From: Oscillospiraceae bacterium
GTDB lineage: Bacteria; Bacillota; Clostridia; Oscillospirales; Oscillospiraceae
Assembly: GCA_902778275.1 (NCBI GenBank)
Contig: CACYXE010000003.1
Span: 1-64,000, forward strand
Length of the DNA: 64,000 nucleotides
Direction of reading: 5' to 3'
Shown here: in pieces, positions 1 through 9,218 of the stretch
How the letters are laid out: the number at the start of each line of letters is the position of its first letter
Numbering within the stretch: position 1 is the stretch's first letter
Made by a program: the position numbers and the translations under genes
Notes under the pieces: generated by a model
What the model was told of the DNA's origin: nothing
Seen by the model: only the letters and a program-made list of their open reading frames with translations
The model's database searches: none

Positions 1-286
1 GGCGCGCCGCCGAAGGCGCCAGTACGGTGGGCTCCTCCACCGCCGAGACTTTCGGGGCGCTGTGCCGCCGGGCGGGGCGGGCTGCCTGCGCGGGCTTTGC
101 CCCGGCCGGGACTGCTGCCCCGGGTACGGCGGCATGGGCGCCTGCGTGAGGCCGCGCCTTTGGGGCGGCCTGGGCAGGGCGCGGCGGCGCCGGGTCGGGC
201 GCGGAGCTGCCGGCAGCGGTTTCGCTGTCCGAAAACTCAGCCAGTATGGAATCCAGGTCAAAATCAAAATCCGAAGGGCCGGGCAC
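1..286 (-). CDS. N-terminal part of a phosphodiester-glycosidase-type membrane protein (runs off the window)
   Basis: The reading frame starts at GTG (284-286) behind an AAGGAGG ribosome site 8 bases upstream and stays open to the window edge, so only about 95 residues are seen. Residues 4-16 read SDFDFDLDSILAEF-like, followed by a long Ala/Pro/Arg-rich low-complexity stretch. The protein starting at 20899 begins the same way (KEFDFELEDIIAEF, then a Pro/Glu-rich linker) and goes on to a membrane segment and a phosphodiester glycosidase (NAGPA-type) domain. The upstream gene at 319-2142 also carries a domain related to the gene preceding 20899. I therefore infer a paralogue of that protein. 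The catalytic part lies outside the window, so the enzyme call is inference from the paired arrangement. Confidence 0.6.
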   Translation of the reverse strand, partial: MPGPSDFDFDLDSILAEFSDSETAAGSSAPDPAPPRPAQAAPKARPHAGAHAAVPGAAVPAGAKPAQAARPARRHSAPKVSAVEEPTVLAPSAAR

Positions 287-318
287 TGCCGTCACCTCCT
301 TATCTGCGAAAATCGAAA

Positions 319-2142
319 TCAATAGGCAAGGCCGCCGGAGAGCACCTTCAGCAGGTTCTGATCCGGCACCACGCGCCAGCTGCCGTCCACGCTGCGCAGA
401 CTCAGCTGCACGCCGGTGGTGGCGTAGTAGTCCGCCGCATGGCTCAGCACGGTTTCCAAGGCCCGGGCATAGGCCTCCTGAGCGAAGGCAGCCAGATAAT
501 TGTTGTCCGCGTCGTACACCTGGTCATACGCCCGATCCCGGGACAGCTCCACGATCACGTTTTCCAGCTCGGTCCGGGCGTCCGCCTCCAGGGCGGGCAC
601 GTCCAGGTAGCGAAATTGCATCTGCTGCCGGGCGTTCATCCCGTCCACGGTGCTGTCCCCGATGAGGGTATAGCCGTAGCTCTGCCGCAGGGCCTGGTAC
701 AGCAGGCGGCCGGAGGCCGTCTGGGGCTCGTTTTCCAGCCCTAAGCTGCTGTAGCCGTCCATATGCTCGTAGGCCGCCTCATAGTCCCCGGCCTGCAGGG
801 CGTCAAAGAAGGCGCTGACCGCCTCCCGTGGCTCTCCCGAGGGCTTTGCCAGCAGCGGCCCGCGGGAAACTGCTATGGTACACAGCAGCAGGGCAAGGGC
901 GCACAGCAGCGTTGCCGCCAGGGCCCAGGGCAGGCGCAGCCGATAGCGCCGCCGCCAGCGGATCAGCAGCGCCAGCGAGATTACGGTGGCCACCACCACG
1001 GCTACCGCCGCCACAAAGGGTGCAAAGCTGATGCTGCGCCGCTCTGCGGTCACCGGCTCCTTTTCCGCAGGCGCCTCGGTCTCCCGCGGCGTGAACAGGG
1101 CGGCCAGGCCTGACTGCTGGGCCTCCGCCTCCGCCCGGGCGGCCTCGGCCTCCGCTTCGGCACGGGCCTGCTCTTCGGCAAGGCGCCGGGCCTCCTCCGC
1201 CTCCTCCGCGAGGCGCTGGGCGGTGTGGTACTGGGTGTAGTCGCACATGAGCGTGGCATACTCGGTGATCACCGGGTAGGCCTTGGCCACATTGTCGGTG
1301 AAGATCACCAGCAGGATGGGGTCGTCCGTAAAAGCGATGCCGCAGTCGTTGATGTTCTGATGATACTCCGTCACCAGAAAGCCGTATTTGTGGGCGATGT
1401 CGAAGCGCTTCTCCCGCAGCTTGAAATAGCGGTTGGGCTCCGCCTTCTGCATGGTCTCCACGATGGTGGGGAAGCGGTCGGGATTGTCATACAACAGCTT
1501 CAGGCAATAGATCATCTGCCGGGCGGTGAAGAAGTTGTTCTCATAATATTTCTGCTCCACGGTCTCCGGATCTTCACCCATGTAGGGGGCGATGATCTCC
1601 CGGTAGCGGTGGTAGCCCTGGCCGTTGCTGAGGATGGTCCACAGGGTCCGGGCCAGCTCATTGTCAGAGTGGATGATGGTGGCGTCCCGCAGGTCGCTGA
1701 GCTTATAAGTGCCGTATGTAGTGTCCCAATCCAGCTCCCCGCTGGACACCTTTTCCGCAAAGGCCATATTCAGCGGCACCTTGTACATGCTGCCGCTGAC
1801 CATGTACTGGTCGGGATGGAGATAATGCTCCTCCCCGGTGACGGTGTTGTAATAACCCAGCGTGACGAGGTTGGGATCGTCCGGGTCCAGGTTGTATTTC
1901 TCCAGGAAGGTCCTGACGACCTCATCCCAGGTCTTATCCTTGTACAGGGAATCCAGCTCCGGGTATACCGAGGTCTCGGCTTCCGCCGCATCCTCGGCCT
2001 CGGGGACTTTCGGCCCGGCAGGTTCCGCCGCTTCGGGCGCTTCCGGCCCTGCCGGTTCCTCCGCGGCGAGGGCCGCGCCGGGCAGAGACAGCAGCAGGCA
2101 GAGCACCGCCAGCGCGCACAGCAATTGTTTGATCCGTTTCAT
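319..2142 (-). CDS. Secreted or membrane-anchored beta-lactamase-like serine hydrolase fused to a C-terminal accessory domain
   Basis: The 607-residue protein has a signal peptide (about 1-27) and an acidic/proline linker. A penicillin-binding/class A beta-lactamase-like domain (about 60-300) follows, with the SxxK motif SMYK (118-121), an SDN triad (159-161) and KYG (252-254) in the place of KTG. Next come an Ala/Glu-rich coiled coil (308-343), two membrane segments (about 374-395 and 405-427) and a C-terminal domain (430-607). That last domain resembles the whole soluble part of the 20251-20880 protein: both have KPSG, FFDAL, a YxSLGLENEP-like motif and LLYQAL. The enzyme may act on cell-wall peptides or beta-lactams, but many such proteins are not resistance enzymes. 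ATG start follows GGAG at 6 bases. The partial gene at 1-286 starts 32 bases downstream, so the two form an operon. Confidence 0.75.
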   Translation of the reverse strand: MKRIKQLLCALAVLCLLLSLPGAALAAEEPAGPEAPEAAEPAGPKVPEAEDAAEAETSVYPELDSLYKDKTWDEVVRTFLEKYNLDPDDPNLVTLGYYNTVTGEEHYLHPDQYMVSGSMYKVPLNMAFAEKVSSGELDWDTTYGTYKLSDLRDATIIHSDNELARTLWTILSNGQGYHRYREIIAPYMGEDPETVEQKYYENNFFTARQMIYCLKLLYDNPDRFPTIVETMQKAEPNRYFKLREKRFDIAHKYGFLVTEYHQNINDCGIAFTDDPILLVIFTDNVAKAYPVITEYATLMCDYTQYHTAQRLAEEAEEARRLAEEQARAEAEAEAARAEAEAQQSGLAALFTPRETEAPAEKEPVTAERRSISFAPFVAAVAVVVATVISLALLIRWRRRYRLRLPWALAATLLCALALLLCTIAVSRGPLLAKPSGEPREAVSAFFDALQAGDYEAAYEHMDGYSSLGLENEPQTASGRLLYQALRQSYGYTLIGDSTVDGMNARQQMQFRYLDVPALEADARTELENVIVELSRDRAYDQVYDADNNYLAAFAQEAYARALETVLSHAADYYATTGVQLSLRSVDGSWRVVPDQNLLKVLSGGLAY

Positions 2143-2172
2143 AGGCTTCTCCGTCAGAAGTGTTGCCCTCCT

Positions 2173-2200
2173 ATTTTATCACTGCGCCGCGGTTTTGCAA
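2173..2200 (-). promoter_or_regulatory. Promoter for the beta-lactamase-like gene
   Basis: On the minus strand TTGCAA (2195-2200) and TAAAAT (2173-2178) are 16 bp apart, about 30 bases before the ATG at 2142. Confidence 0.55.
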
Positions 2201-2223
2201 GTATAAAGTCGAGCGCTTTTCCG

Positions 2224-2253
2224 TTGCGGGGGACACAGGGCTTGTGATATAAT
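2224..2253 (+). promoter_or_regulatory. Promoter for pepF
   Basis: TATAAT at 2248-2253 lies 37 bases before the gene. The best -35 is a weak TTGCGG at 2224-2229 with an 18 bp spacer. It faces away from the promoter of the neighbouring minus-strand gene. Confidence 0.5.
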
Positions 2254-2289
2254 CCATCCATTGATAAAAAACGGAAAGGAAACATAAAA

Positions 2290-4092
2290 ATGGAAGACAA
2301 AAGCATCCCCCTGCGCAGGGACGTGCCGGAGGAACTGACCTGGAACCTGCAGGATATCTTTGAAAGCGACGAGGCCTGGCTGCGGGAATATGAGGCGCTG
2401 AAAGCGCTGCCGGACGAGATCTCCGCCTATAAGGGCCGCCTGGGGGAGAGCGCGGAGACGCTGCTCAGCTTCCTGCGGCTGGAGGACGAGGCGGATCTGC
2501 GCCTGGGCAAGCTCATGGGCTATGCCAACTGCAAGTGCGACCAGGACACCTCCGACGGCTTTTATCAGGATCTGCGGGGCAAGGCTGTGGCCAGCATCGT
2601 GGCCGTGTCCGGCGCGGCGGCCTTCGCCGCCCCGGAAATCATGGCCCTGAATGAGGACACCTTGAATCTGTTCTATATCGCCCAGCCGGGGCTGGAGACC
2701 TACCGGCGCAGCCTGTACCGGATCCGCCGCCGGGCGGCCCACATCCTGTCCCCGGCAGAGGAGAGACTGCTGGCCGCCGCCGGCGAGATGGCCGACAGCC
2801 CGGACAGCATCGCCGGGATCTTCCGGGATGCGGATCTGAAATTCCCCGACGCGGTGGACGGGGAGGGAAAGCCCCATCAGCTGACGGGAGGCTCCTTCGT
2901 GCCCCTGCTGGAGAGCCCGGACCGGGCCCTGCGCCGCAGCGCCTTCGAGACCTATTACGCCAAATTGGGCGCTTTCCAGAACACGGTGGCCGCCACCCTG
3001 GACGCCCAGTTCAAGCAGCTGCGCTTTTTCGCCCAGGCCCGCAAATACGACAGCACCCTGGCCGCGTCTCTGGACCGGACCGAGGTACCGGCGGCGGTCT
3101 ATACCAATCTGATCCAGGCAGTGCATGCCAATCTGGATAAGATGTATCGCTATGTGGCCCTGCGCAAGCGCCTGCTGGGTGTGGAGGAGCTGCACATGTA
3201 CGATGTGTACACGCCTGTGGTGCCGGACGCGGCGGTGAAGATCTCCTTTGAGGAGGCCAAGGCCACCGTGCTGGAGGCCCTGTCCGTCATGGGCGAGGAC
3301 TATCTGGCCCTGCTGCGCGAGGGCTTTGACAATCGGTGGATCGACGTGTATGAAAACGTGGGCAAGCGGGGCGGCGCCTATTCTTCCGGCAACTCCCGGC
3401 CCCATCCCTACGTACTGCTCAACCACAAGGATACCCTGGACAGCATGTTCACCCTGGCCCACGAGATGGGCCACGCACTGCACAGCTACTACAGCTGCCG
3501 CAATCAGCCGGTCTGCGACAGCGACTACGTGATCTTCGTGGCGGAGGTGGCCTCCACCTGCAACGAGGTGCTGCTGATGCGCTATCTGCTGGGCAGGACG
3601 GAAGACAGGAAAGAGCGGGCCTATCTGATCAACCACTTCCTGGACCAGTTCAAGGGGACCGTTTACCGCCAGACCATGTTCGCGGAGTTCGAGCTGGAGC
3701 TGGGGCGCATGTCCGAGGCGGGCGAGACCCTGACCGCTCAGGTGCTGTGTGAAAAATACAAGGCCCTCAACCAGCTGTATTTCGGGCCGGACATGATCTC
3801 CGATGAGCAGATCGCCCTGGAGTGGGCCCGCATCCCCCATTTCTTCTACGATTACTATGTGTTCCAGTACGCCACCGGTTTCTCCGCCGCGGTGGCCATC
3901 GCCAACCGCATCCTCAGCGAGGGCGCGCCCGCTGTGGCGGACTACAAGCGCTTTCTCTCCGGCGGCAGCAGCGCCGATCCCATCTCCCTGCTGAAGATCG
4001 CCGGCGTGGACATGTCCGGGCCGGAGCCGGTCAACTCCGCCCTGACGCTGTTCGGCGAGCTGCTGGACGAGATGGAAAAGCTCATGGCCTGA
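2290..4092 (+). CDS. pepF: Oligoendopeptidase F (M3 family zinc metallopeptidase)
   Basis: The 600-residue length is typical of PepF, a cytoplasmic zinc peptidase that trims short peptides. The zinc site is HEMGH with the first histidine near residue 391 (TLAHEMGHALHSYY). The distal glutamate is probably in FVAEVASTCNE about 25 residues later, as is usual for M3 enzymes. The N-terminal half is the helical oligoendopeptidase F domain beginning with RRDVPEELTWNLQDIF. The start ATG follows AAAGGA 9 bases upstream. It is a single-gene unit: a divergent neighbour lies upstream and a strong hairpin follows the stop. No signal peptide is seen, so it is cytoplasmic. Confidence 0.95.
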   Translation: MEDKSIPLRRDVPEELTWNLQDIFESDEAWLREYEALKALPDEISAYKGRLGESAETLLSFLRLEDEADLRLGKLMGYANCKCDQDTSDGFYQDLRGKAVASIVAVSGAAAFAAPEIMALNEDTLNLFYIAQPGLETYRRSLYRIRRRAAHILSPAEERLLAAAGEMADSPDSIAGIFRDADLKFPDAVDGEGKPHQLTGGSFVPLLESPDRALRRSAFETYYAKLGAFQNTVAATLDAQFKQLRFFAQARKYDSTLAASLDRTEVPAAVYTNLIQAVHANLDKMYRYVALRKRLLGVEELHMYDVYTPVVPDAAVKISFEEAKATVLEALSVMGEDYLALLREGFDNRWIDVYENVGKRGGAYSSGNSRPHPYVLLNHKDTLDSMFTLAHEMGHALHSYYSCRNQPVCDSDYVIFVAEVASTCNEVLLMRYLLGRTEDRKERAYLINHFLDQFKGTVYRQTMFAEFELELGRMSEAGETLTAQVLCEKYKALNQLYFGPDMISDEQIALEWARIPHFFYDYYVFQYATGFSAAVAIANRILSEGAPAVADYKRFLSGGSSADPISLLKIAGVDMSGPEPVNSALTLFGELLDEMEKLMA

Positions 4093-4117
4093 AAGCCTTG
4101 CGGGGACAGCGTTTTTT

Positions 4118-4148
4118 AACCGGACTCTACGCTCCGTAGAGTCCGGTT
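4118..4148 (+). terminator. Terminator after pepF
   Basis: A 14 bp perfect stem (AACCGGACTCTACG and its complement) with a 3-base loop. The U-tract is short (GGTTTCC), so efficiency is uncertain. Confidence 0.6.
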
Positions 4149-4273
4149 TCCTTGATTCTACTGGCCGTGCCGGGAGGGTATAGCGGCAGCGCGGGGGAGT
4201 AGCTTGCCATTTTCGGACGTTTTTGGGTATCATGTCTCTGGTATTATCAAAAGCAACAGGAGGCATTTACGGT

Positions 4274-5317
4274 ATGAGTTTTGTTGTCTTGACCGACACA
4301 TCCGGCAACCTGCCAAATCGGATTTTGCGGGCGTACGACCTGAAGGTCATCCCCTTTACCTATACGCACAACGGGAAGGACTATACCTGCACCGATTCCG
4401 ACGCCTTTGACGGGGACGCCTTTTACGAGGAGATCCGGGGCGGCCTGGCCGTGACCACCACCCAGATCAGCCCCAACAGTTACATGGAATTTTTCGAGCC
4501 CTACCTGAAAGAGGGCAGGGACGTGATTTTTGTGAGCATGTCCTCAGGCATCAGCGGCTCCTGCAACTCTGCCCATATCGCGGCGGACATGCTGGCCGAG
4601 ACCTACCCGGACCGGCAGATGGCCATTATCGACACCCGGGGCGCGTCCCTGGGCGAGGGCATCATCGCCATGCAGGCGGCCCAACTGCGGGACAGCGGCT
4701 GGGATACCCAAAGCGCGGTCCGGCAGCTGGAGGAAAACGCGGAGCGGATGTTCAACGTCTTCACCGTGGACGACCTGATGCACCTCAAGCGGGGCGGACG
4801 GCTGTCCAACCTATCCGCCATCGTGGGCTCCGTCTTGCAGATCAAGCCCCTGCTCAAGGGCAACGAGGAGGGCAAGATCGTGGCTTTCGCCAAGCTGCGC
4901 GGCCGGAAGAAGTCCATCCAGGCCCTGGCCCAGCTCTATGACAAGCTGGCGGTGCAGCCCCAGTATCAGACCGTGGGCATCGCCCAGGCGGGCTGCCGGG
5001 AGGACGCCGCGTATCTGGCGGAGCTGCTGCGCCGCAACCGTCCGCCCAGGGAGATCCTGACCGTGGAGTACGAGCCGGTCACCGGCTCCCATGTGGGACC
5101 CGGCGCCCTGGCGCTGTTTTTCATGTCCGCGGAGGGCGTGCGCAGTTTCGGCAACGAAGGCGTCACCGGCGGCTTGAAGGAGGCCATGGCCGTGGGTGAG
5201 GCCGCCCTGAAGGGCAGCCTGAAGATCGGCGGGAGCGTGGTAAAGAACACCCTGAAAAAGGGCAGCGAGGCAGCCGCCAGTCTCAGCGAAAAGCTCCGGG
5301 AGCGCCGGGACAAGTAA
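4274..5317 (+). CDS. DegV family fatty-acid-binding protein with a C-terminal extension
   Basis: The likely start is ATG 4274 (MSFVVLTDTSGNLP), since AGGAGG sits at 4258-4263; in-frame ATG codons upstream lack a ribosome site. The 347-residue product has the DegV fold signatures: an N-terminal TDTSGNLP, TTTQISPNSYMEFF, the acyl-head-group motif MSSGISGSCNSA, a KRGGRLS segment and the C-terminal GSHVGPGALALFF. DegV proteins bind one fatty acid; in Firmicutes some act as FakB, presenting fatty acid to the kinase FakA, but no fakA is visible here. The last roughly 60 residues after the DegV domain form a basic, helix-prone tail (KNTLKKGSEAAASLSEKL). A second DegV gene lies at 17393. Confidence 0.9.
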   Translation: MSFVVLTDTSGNLPNRILRAYDLKVIPFTYTHNGKDYTCTDSDAFDGDAFYEEIRGGLAVTTTQISPNSYMEFFEPYLKEGRDVIFVSMSSGISGSCNSAHIAADMLAETYPDRQMAIIDTRGASLGEGIIAMQAAQLRDSGWDTQSAVRQLEENAERMFNVFTVDDLMHLKRGGRLSNLSAIVGSVLQIKPLLKGNEEGKIVAFAKLRGRKKSIQALAQLYDKLAVQPQYQTVGIAQAGCREDAAYLAELLRRNRPPREILTVEYEPVTGSHVGPGALALFFMSAEGVRSFGNEGVTGGLKEAMAVGEAALKGSLKIGGSVVKNTLKKGSEAAASLSEKLRERRDK

Positions 5318-5332
5318 AGCATGATAAAAAAG

Positions 5333-5366
5333 AAAGCGCCTGTGCCGGCGAATGGCACAGGCGCTT
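5333..5366. terminator. Bidirectional terminator between convergent genes
   Basis: Hairpin AAAGCGCCTGTGCC/GGCACAGGCGCTT with a 7-base loop. T-rich sequence follows on the plus strand and A-rich sequence precedes it, so it can serve both the DegV gene and the thioredoxin-domain gene. Confidence 0.8.
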
Positions 5367-5381
5367 GTTTTCTTCAGGGCA

Positions 5382-7370
5382 TTATTCTTCCGTGAAGGGC
5401 AGGCTGCAGGTCCCGCCGGAACAGAGGTAAAAGGCGGCCTTTTCCCCCTGCATGGCGAAGGGCTGGGTAAAGGGGGCGAAGGCGTCCAGCGCCTCATCTC
5501 CCGGGCGCTTCACCAGCACGCTCAGCTCCGGGGCGTACTTGCCGGTGACGCTTTTCAGCAGAGCCGGCAGCTCCCGACAGACACAGACCAGCTCCCGGGT
5601 GGGATAGAGCAGGTGCAGCAGGGCGATAAAGCCGAAGGCAGAGCCGGCGGGGTACTTCTCGGCGTGGCGGCACAGGTAGCGCAGCTGTCGGTCAGCGGCT
5701 TCCCGCCAGAACTCCCGGCCGGACAGGCGGCTAAGCAGGTCGAAGAGGACGGCGGCGGCGCTGTTGCCGGAGGGCAGGGCCCCGTCGAAGCCCTCCTTGG
5801 GGCGCTTGATCAGCGCCTCGGCGGTGTCGGCGGTGCGGAAGAAACCCGCCTCCCCGTCGGCAAAGTGCAGCAGGATCTGCCGGGCCAGGGCTTCGGCATG
5901 CAGCAGCAGGGAGCTGTCGTAATCCAGATCGTAGAACTCCAGAAGGCCCAGAGCGCAGAAGGCGTAATCGTCCAGCTGGGCGGGCAGCTCCGACGGGTCC
6001 TGTCCATAACAGACGGCGCGCAGGTCCTCCGGCCGGGCGGCCCCCGCTGTATTCAGCAGGAAGGCCGCCAGCTCCCTGGCCGCCGCGGCGTAGCGGGGGT
6101 CGTCAAAGACCCGGGCGGCCCGGCTGAGGGCCATGAGCATCAGCCCGTTCCAGTTCCAGCCGGTGAGCAGTTTTTCGTCCGTGCGCAGGGGGCAGCGCTC
6201 CGCCCGGTACAGGCGCAGCCGCTCCCGAAAGTCCTCGTAGCCCTCAGGCAGCAGATTCCAACGGGTGTTCAGCAGCAGATTTGGGATGTTCCTGCCCTGA
6301 AAGTTGCCCTCCTCGGTGATGTCGTAGCATTCGCAGAAGTGCCGCCCGTCGTCCTCACCCAGGACCGACTTGACTTCCGCAGGAGTGAAGAGATAATATT
6401 TGCCCTCCTCGCCCTCGCTGTCCGCGTCCTGGCCGCTGCAGAAGCCGCCGCAGTCGGAGCGCAGCTCCCGCAGGCAATAGTCCAGCGTGGCCTCCGCGGT
6501 CTCCCGGTACAGGGCCAGATGCCCGTCCTGCCAGGCCTCAGTATAGCACAGAGCCAGCAGGGCGTTGTCGTACAGGGTCTTCTCAAAATGGGGCGCCAGC
6601 CATTCCCGATCGGTAGAATAGCGGGCAAAGCCGCCGCCGATGTGGTCGAAGATGCCGCCCCGGACCATCTGCTGCAGGCTGTGCTCCACCAGGGCGCGGA
6701 CCTTCTTCGTGTCCGACAGGGCGGCAAAGCGCAGCAGGAACAGCAGGTTGTGTGCCGATGGGAACTTGGGCGCGATGCCGAAGCCGCCGTACTCCTTGTC
6801 GTAGGAGCCGGCCAGCTGCTGTACGGCCTTTTGCAGCATGTCGGCGTCAGGCTCGCCGCTGCCCAGGGGCTGGGCCGCGCGGACGTGTTCGGTGATCTCC
6901 GTACTGGCCTTCAGCAGGCTTTCCCGGTCGGTCTCCCACTTGACCGCCACGGCGGTGAGCAGGGGGATCAGCCCCATATACTGCCCCCGGTTCTCCCGGG
7001 GCAGATAGGTCCCCGCGAAGAAGGGCTGCTGATCGGGGGTCATGATCACGGTCAATGGCCAGCCGCCGCTGCCATTGAGGGCGGAGCAGACCTCCATATA
7101 CACCGCGTCCACATCGGGCCGCTCCTCCCGGTCCACCTTGACGGACACAAAGTGCCGGTTCAGGATCTGGGCGACCTTTTCGTTTTCGAAGGACTCCTCC
7201 GCCATCACATGGCACCAGTGGCAGGTGGAGTAGCCGATGCTGAGGAAAATGGGCTTGTCTTCCGCTTGGGCTTTGGCAAAAGCCTCCTGTCCCCAGGGGT
7301 ACCAGTCCACCGGGTTGCCCGCGTGCTGCAGCAGGTAGGGGGACCGCTCGTTTTGCAGATGGTTGCGCAT
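5382..7370 (-). CDS. Thioredoxin domain-containing protein (DUF255 / YyaL family)
   Basis: This protein of about 662 residues begins with a thioredoxin-like domain (about 1-170). It carries the family hallmark [10 protein letters not shown], whose CHWC pair replaces the CxxC of thioredoxin, and the N-terminal [13 protein letters not shown] motif (here [12 protein letters not shown]). The rest is an (alpha/alpha)6 barrel-like region with [26 protein letters not shown], as in SPATA20/YyaL proteins. The biochemical role of the family is not established; a redox or sugar-modifying role has been suggested. The chosen ATG (7368-7370) has GTGAGG 6 bases upstream; a GTG codon 12 bases earlier lies too close to GGAGG. 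It stands alone and converges on the DegV gene. Confidence 0.9.
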   Translation of the reverse strand: MRNHLQNERSPYLLQHAGNPVDWYPWGQEAFAKAQAEDKPIFLSIGYSTCHWCHVMAEESFENEKVAQILNRHFVSVKVDREERPDVDAVYMEVCSALNGSGGWPLTVIMTPDQQPFFAGTYLPRENRGQYMGLIPLLTAVAVKWETDRESLLKASTEITEHVRAAQPLGSGEPDADMLQKAVQQLAGSYDKEYGGFGIAPKFPSAHNLLFLLRFAALSDTKKVRALVEHSLQQMVRGGIFDHIGGGFARYSTDREWLAPHFEKTLYDNALLALCYTEAWQDGHLALYRETAEATLDYCLRELRSDCGGFCSGQDADSEGEEGKYYLFTPAEVKSVLGEDDGRHFCECYDITEEGNFQGRNIPNLLLNTRWNLLPEGYEDFRERLRLYRAERCPLRTDEKLLTGWNWNGLMLMALSRAARVFDDPRYAAAARELAAFLLNTAGAARPEDLRAVCYGQDPSELPAQLDDYAFCALGLLEFYDLDYDSSLLLHAEALARQILLHFADGEAGFFRTADTAEALIKRPKEGFDGALPSGNSAAAVLFDLLSRLSGREFWREAADRQLRYLCRHAEKYPAGSAFGFIALLHLLYPTRELVCVCRELPALLKSVTGKYAPELSVLVKRPGDEALDAFAPFTQPFAMQGEKAAFYLCSGGTCSLPFTEE

Positions 7371-7402
7371 AAAAAACCTCACATCCTCCGATTCGATGCT
7401 TA

Positions 7403-7431
7403 TTTACATACCGGCTGACTTCGTTTATAAT
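7403..7431 (+). promoter_or_regulatory. Promoter for the TPR-DUF4037-MBL operon
   Basis: TTTACA (7403-7408), a 17 bp spacer and TATAAT (7426-7431) lie about 60 bases before the first gene. Confidence 0.7.
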
Positions 7432-7449
7432 AACTATTGTATCTTGATT

Positions 7450-7479
7450 ATTATATACCGATTGGACGTAATCTTACAA
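7450..7479 (-). promoter_or_regulatory. Promoter for the DUF255 gene
   Basis: On the minus strand TTGTAA (7474-7479), an 18 bp spacer and TATAAT (7450-7455). It overlaps the region of the divergent promoter, so the two face each other across about 20 bases. Confidence 0.6.
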
Positions 7480-7489
7480 GGAGATTCTC

Positions 7490-8305
7490 ATGGACTACAT
7501 CGAGCCGATCTGCCCCTTTGACGCCAGCGCCTATACCGGCACGCCGGACGCGGAGCCCACGGGGCAGCGGATGAACGTCCCGGCCATGATCCGCCAGCTG
7601 GACCAGCTGATCCACGCCGGCCGGGCCGTCAAGGCCCAGCACTTTCTGGAAAAGCGCCGGGTGGAGGCGCAGCAGCTGGGGGACTGGCGGGCGGAATTGA
7701 GCATCCTCAATGAGATGATGGGGCAGTACCGCTTCGGCAACAAGCGGGAGGAGGGCTTCGCCGCGGTGCGCGAGGGCATGGAGCTGATCCGCCTGCACCA
7801 CCTGGGGCACACCGTCTCCGGCGCCACGGTGATGCTCAACGCCGCCACCACGCTCAAGCATTTCGGCAGGGCGGAGGAGGCGCTGCCCATCTTCCGCCAT
7901 GTGGGCCGGGTCTATTCCGACAACCTGGATCCCGGCGATTACCGCTTCGGCGGGCTGTACAACAACATGGCCGGGGCCTGCATGGACCTGGGCGACTACG
8001 CCGGGGCGGAGCGCTGTTACCGCATGGCCCTGAACGTGCTCGGCCTGGGCAGGGGACAGGACAACGACATGGCGGTGACCTGGTGCAGCCTGGCGGAGCT
8101 GTACGACAAGCAGGACCCCCTGGATGAGCGGGTGGGCCAGTGCATGGAGCGGGCTTGGGCGCATCTGAACGCCGAGGGGCTGGCCCATGACGGTTACCAC
8201 GCCCTGACCATCCGCAAGTGCCTGCCCTGCTTTGACTATTGTGGCTATTTTTTGTACGTGAAGGAACTGAAAGAAAGGCTGGAGGAGATCCGTGAAAGGA
8301 CTTGA
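7490..8305 (+). CDS. Tetratricopeptide-repeat protein
   Basis: The 271-residue protein is mostly paired helices with TPR spacing. One example is the LNAATTLKHFGRAEEALPIF segment followed by the YNNMAGACMDLGDYAGAERC segment, with the A/G/Y pattern of TPR helix pairs. There is no signal peptide or membrane segment, so it is probably a cytoplasmic protein-binding partner. The start ATG follows AAGGAG at 8 bases. Its end overlaps the next gene (start 8292) by 14 bases, which suggests coupled translation and a joint function with the DUF4037 protein. No specific role can be read from the sequence. Confidence 0.8.
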   Translation: MDYIEPICPFDASAYTGTPDAEPTGQRMNVPAMIRQLDQLIHAGRAVKAQHFLEKRRVEAQQLGDWRAELSILNEMMGQYRFGNKREEGFAAVREGMELIRLHHLGHTVSGATVMLNAATTLKHFGRAEEALPIFRHVGRVYSDNLDPGDYRFGGLYNNMAGACMDLGDYAGAERCYRMALNVLGLGRGQDNDMAVTWCSLAELYDKQDPLDERVGQCMERAWAHLNAEGLAHDGYHALTIRKCLPCFDYCGYFLYVKELKERLEEIRERT

Positions 8306-9215
8306 AGAGGCCCGCGCCTTTTATGAGGAATACGGCAAACCCATGCTCCGCGAGCAGTTTCCCGATTATGAGAGCCGCATCGCCGTGGGTCTGGCGGGTC
8401 GGGGTTCGGAGTGCTTCGGCTGCGACGACGAGGTCTCCCGGGACCATGATTTTGAGCCGGGTTTTTGCCTGTGGCTGGAGGATGTGGACGATCTGCGCAT
8501 CGGCGTGGAGCTGGCCCGGGCCTATCGGGCGCTGCCCCATCCGGGCGCCGCGCAGCGCAGCAGCATGAGCGAAACGCACCTGGGCGTGCTGCGCACGGGC
8601 TTTTTCTACCGCCGCTATACAGGCAGCCCCGGCGCGCCGGAGAGCTGGCAGCAGTGGCTGTACCTGCCCTCCCACGCCCTGGCCGAGGCCACGAACGGTG
8701 AGGTCTGGCGGGATGAGCTTGGCCACTTCAGCGCGGTGCGGGAGCAGATCCTCCGCGGCATGCCGGAGGATGTGCGCAAAAAGAAGCTGGCGGCCCGGGC
8801 GGTGGAGATGGCCCAGAGCGGGCAGTACAACTACAGCCGATGCCTGCGCCACGGCGAGGAGGGGGCGGCCATGCTGGCGGCGGCGGAGTTCGTCAGGGCC
8901 GCCTGCGGCATGCTCTATCTGCTCAACCGCCGGCACATGCCCTACTATAAATGGATGCTCCGGGGCCTGGAGACGCTGCCGCTGCTGGGTCAGCTGCGTC
9001 CGGCGCTGGACTTTCTGCTCACCGGGGACAACGACGCGGCCGGGCAGCAGACCAAGGCGGGCGTCATCGAGGACATCTGCGCCGCCGTTATCCATGAGCT
9101 CCAGGTTCAGGGTCTCAGCGGCGGGGACTGGGACTATCTGGAGCCCCACGCCTTCGCGATCATGGACAGCATCGAAAACCCGGAGATCCGGGCGCTGCAC
9201 GTCATGGAGGGCTGA
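8292..9215 (+). CDS. DUF4037 domain-containing nucleotidyltransferase-like protein
   Basis: The 307-residue protein starts at GTG with GGAGGAG just upstream, inside the TPR gene. Residues about 27-52 carry a nucleotidyltransferase-like motif: a G-R-G-S-E turn followed by CDDEVSRDHDF, with paired acidic residues. The C-terminal DUF4037 region is helical (KWMLRGLETLPLLGQLRPALDFLL). Members of this family are often beside TPR genes, but no substrate has been assigned to my knowledge. A transferase acting on a small molecule or RNA is possible; this is inference. It is the middle gene of a three-gene operon. Confidence 0.75.
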   Translation: MKGLEEARAFYEEYGKPMLREQFPDYESRIAVGLAGRGSECFGCDDEVSRDHDFEPGFCLWLEDVDDLRIGVELARAYRALPHPGAAQRSSMSETHLGVLRTGFFYRRYTGSPGAPESWQQWLYLPSHALAEATNGEVWRDELGHFSAVREQILRGMPEDVRKKKLAARAVEMAQSGQYNYSRCLRHGEEGAAMLAAAEFVRAACGMLYLLNRRHMPYYKWMLRGLETLPLLGQLRPALDFLLTGDNDAAGQQTKAGVIEDICAAVIHELQVQGLSGGDWDYLEPHAFAIMDSIENPEIRALHVMEG

Positions 9216-9218
9216 ACA

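Noticed and set aside
319..2142. True class A beta-lactamase resistance gene
   Set aside because: KTG is replaced by KYG, there is no clear omega-loop glutamate, and the protein has two membrane helices and an added domain; a cell-wall-related hydrolase is likelier.
2179..4266. Long minus-strand open frame opposite pepF
   Set aside because: Antisense shadow; pepF has the full metallopeptidase motif and ribosome site.
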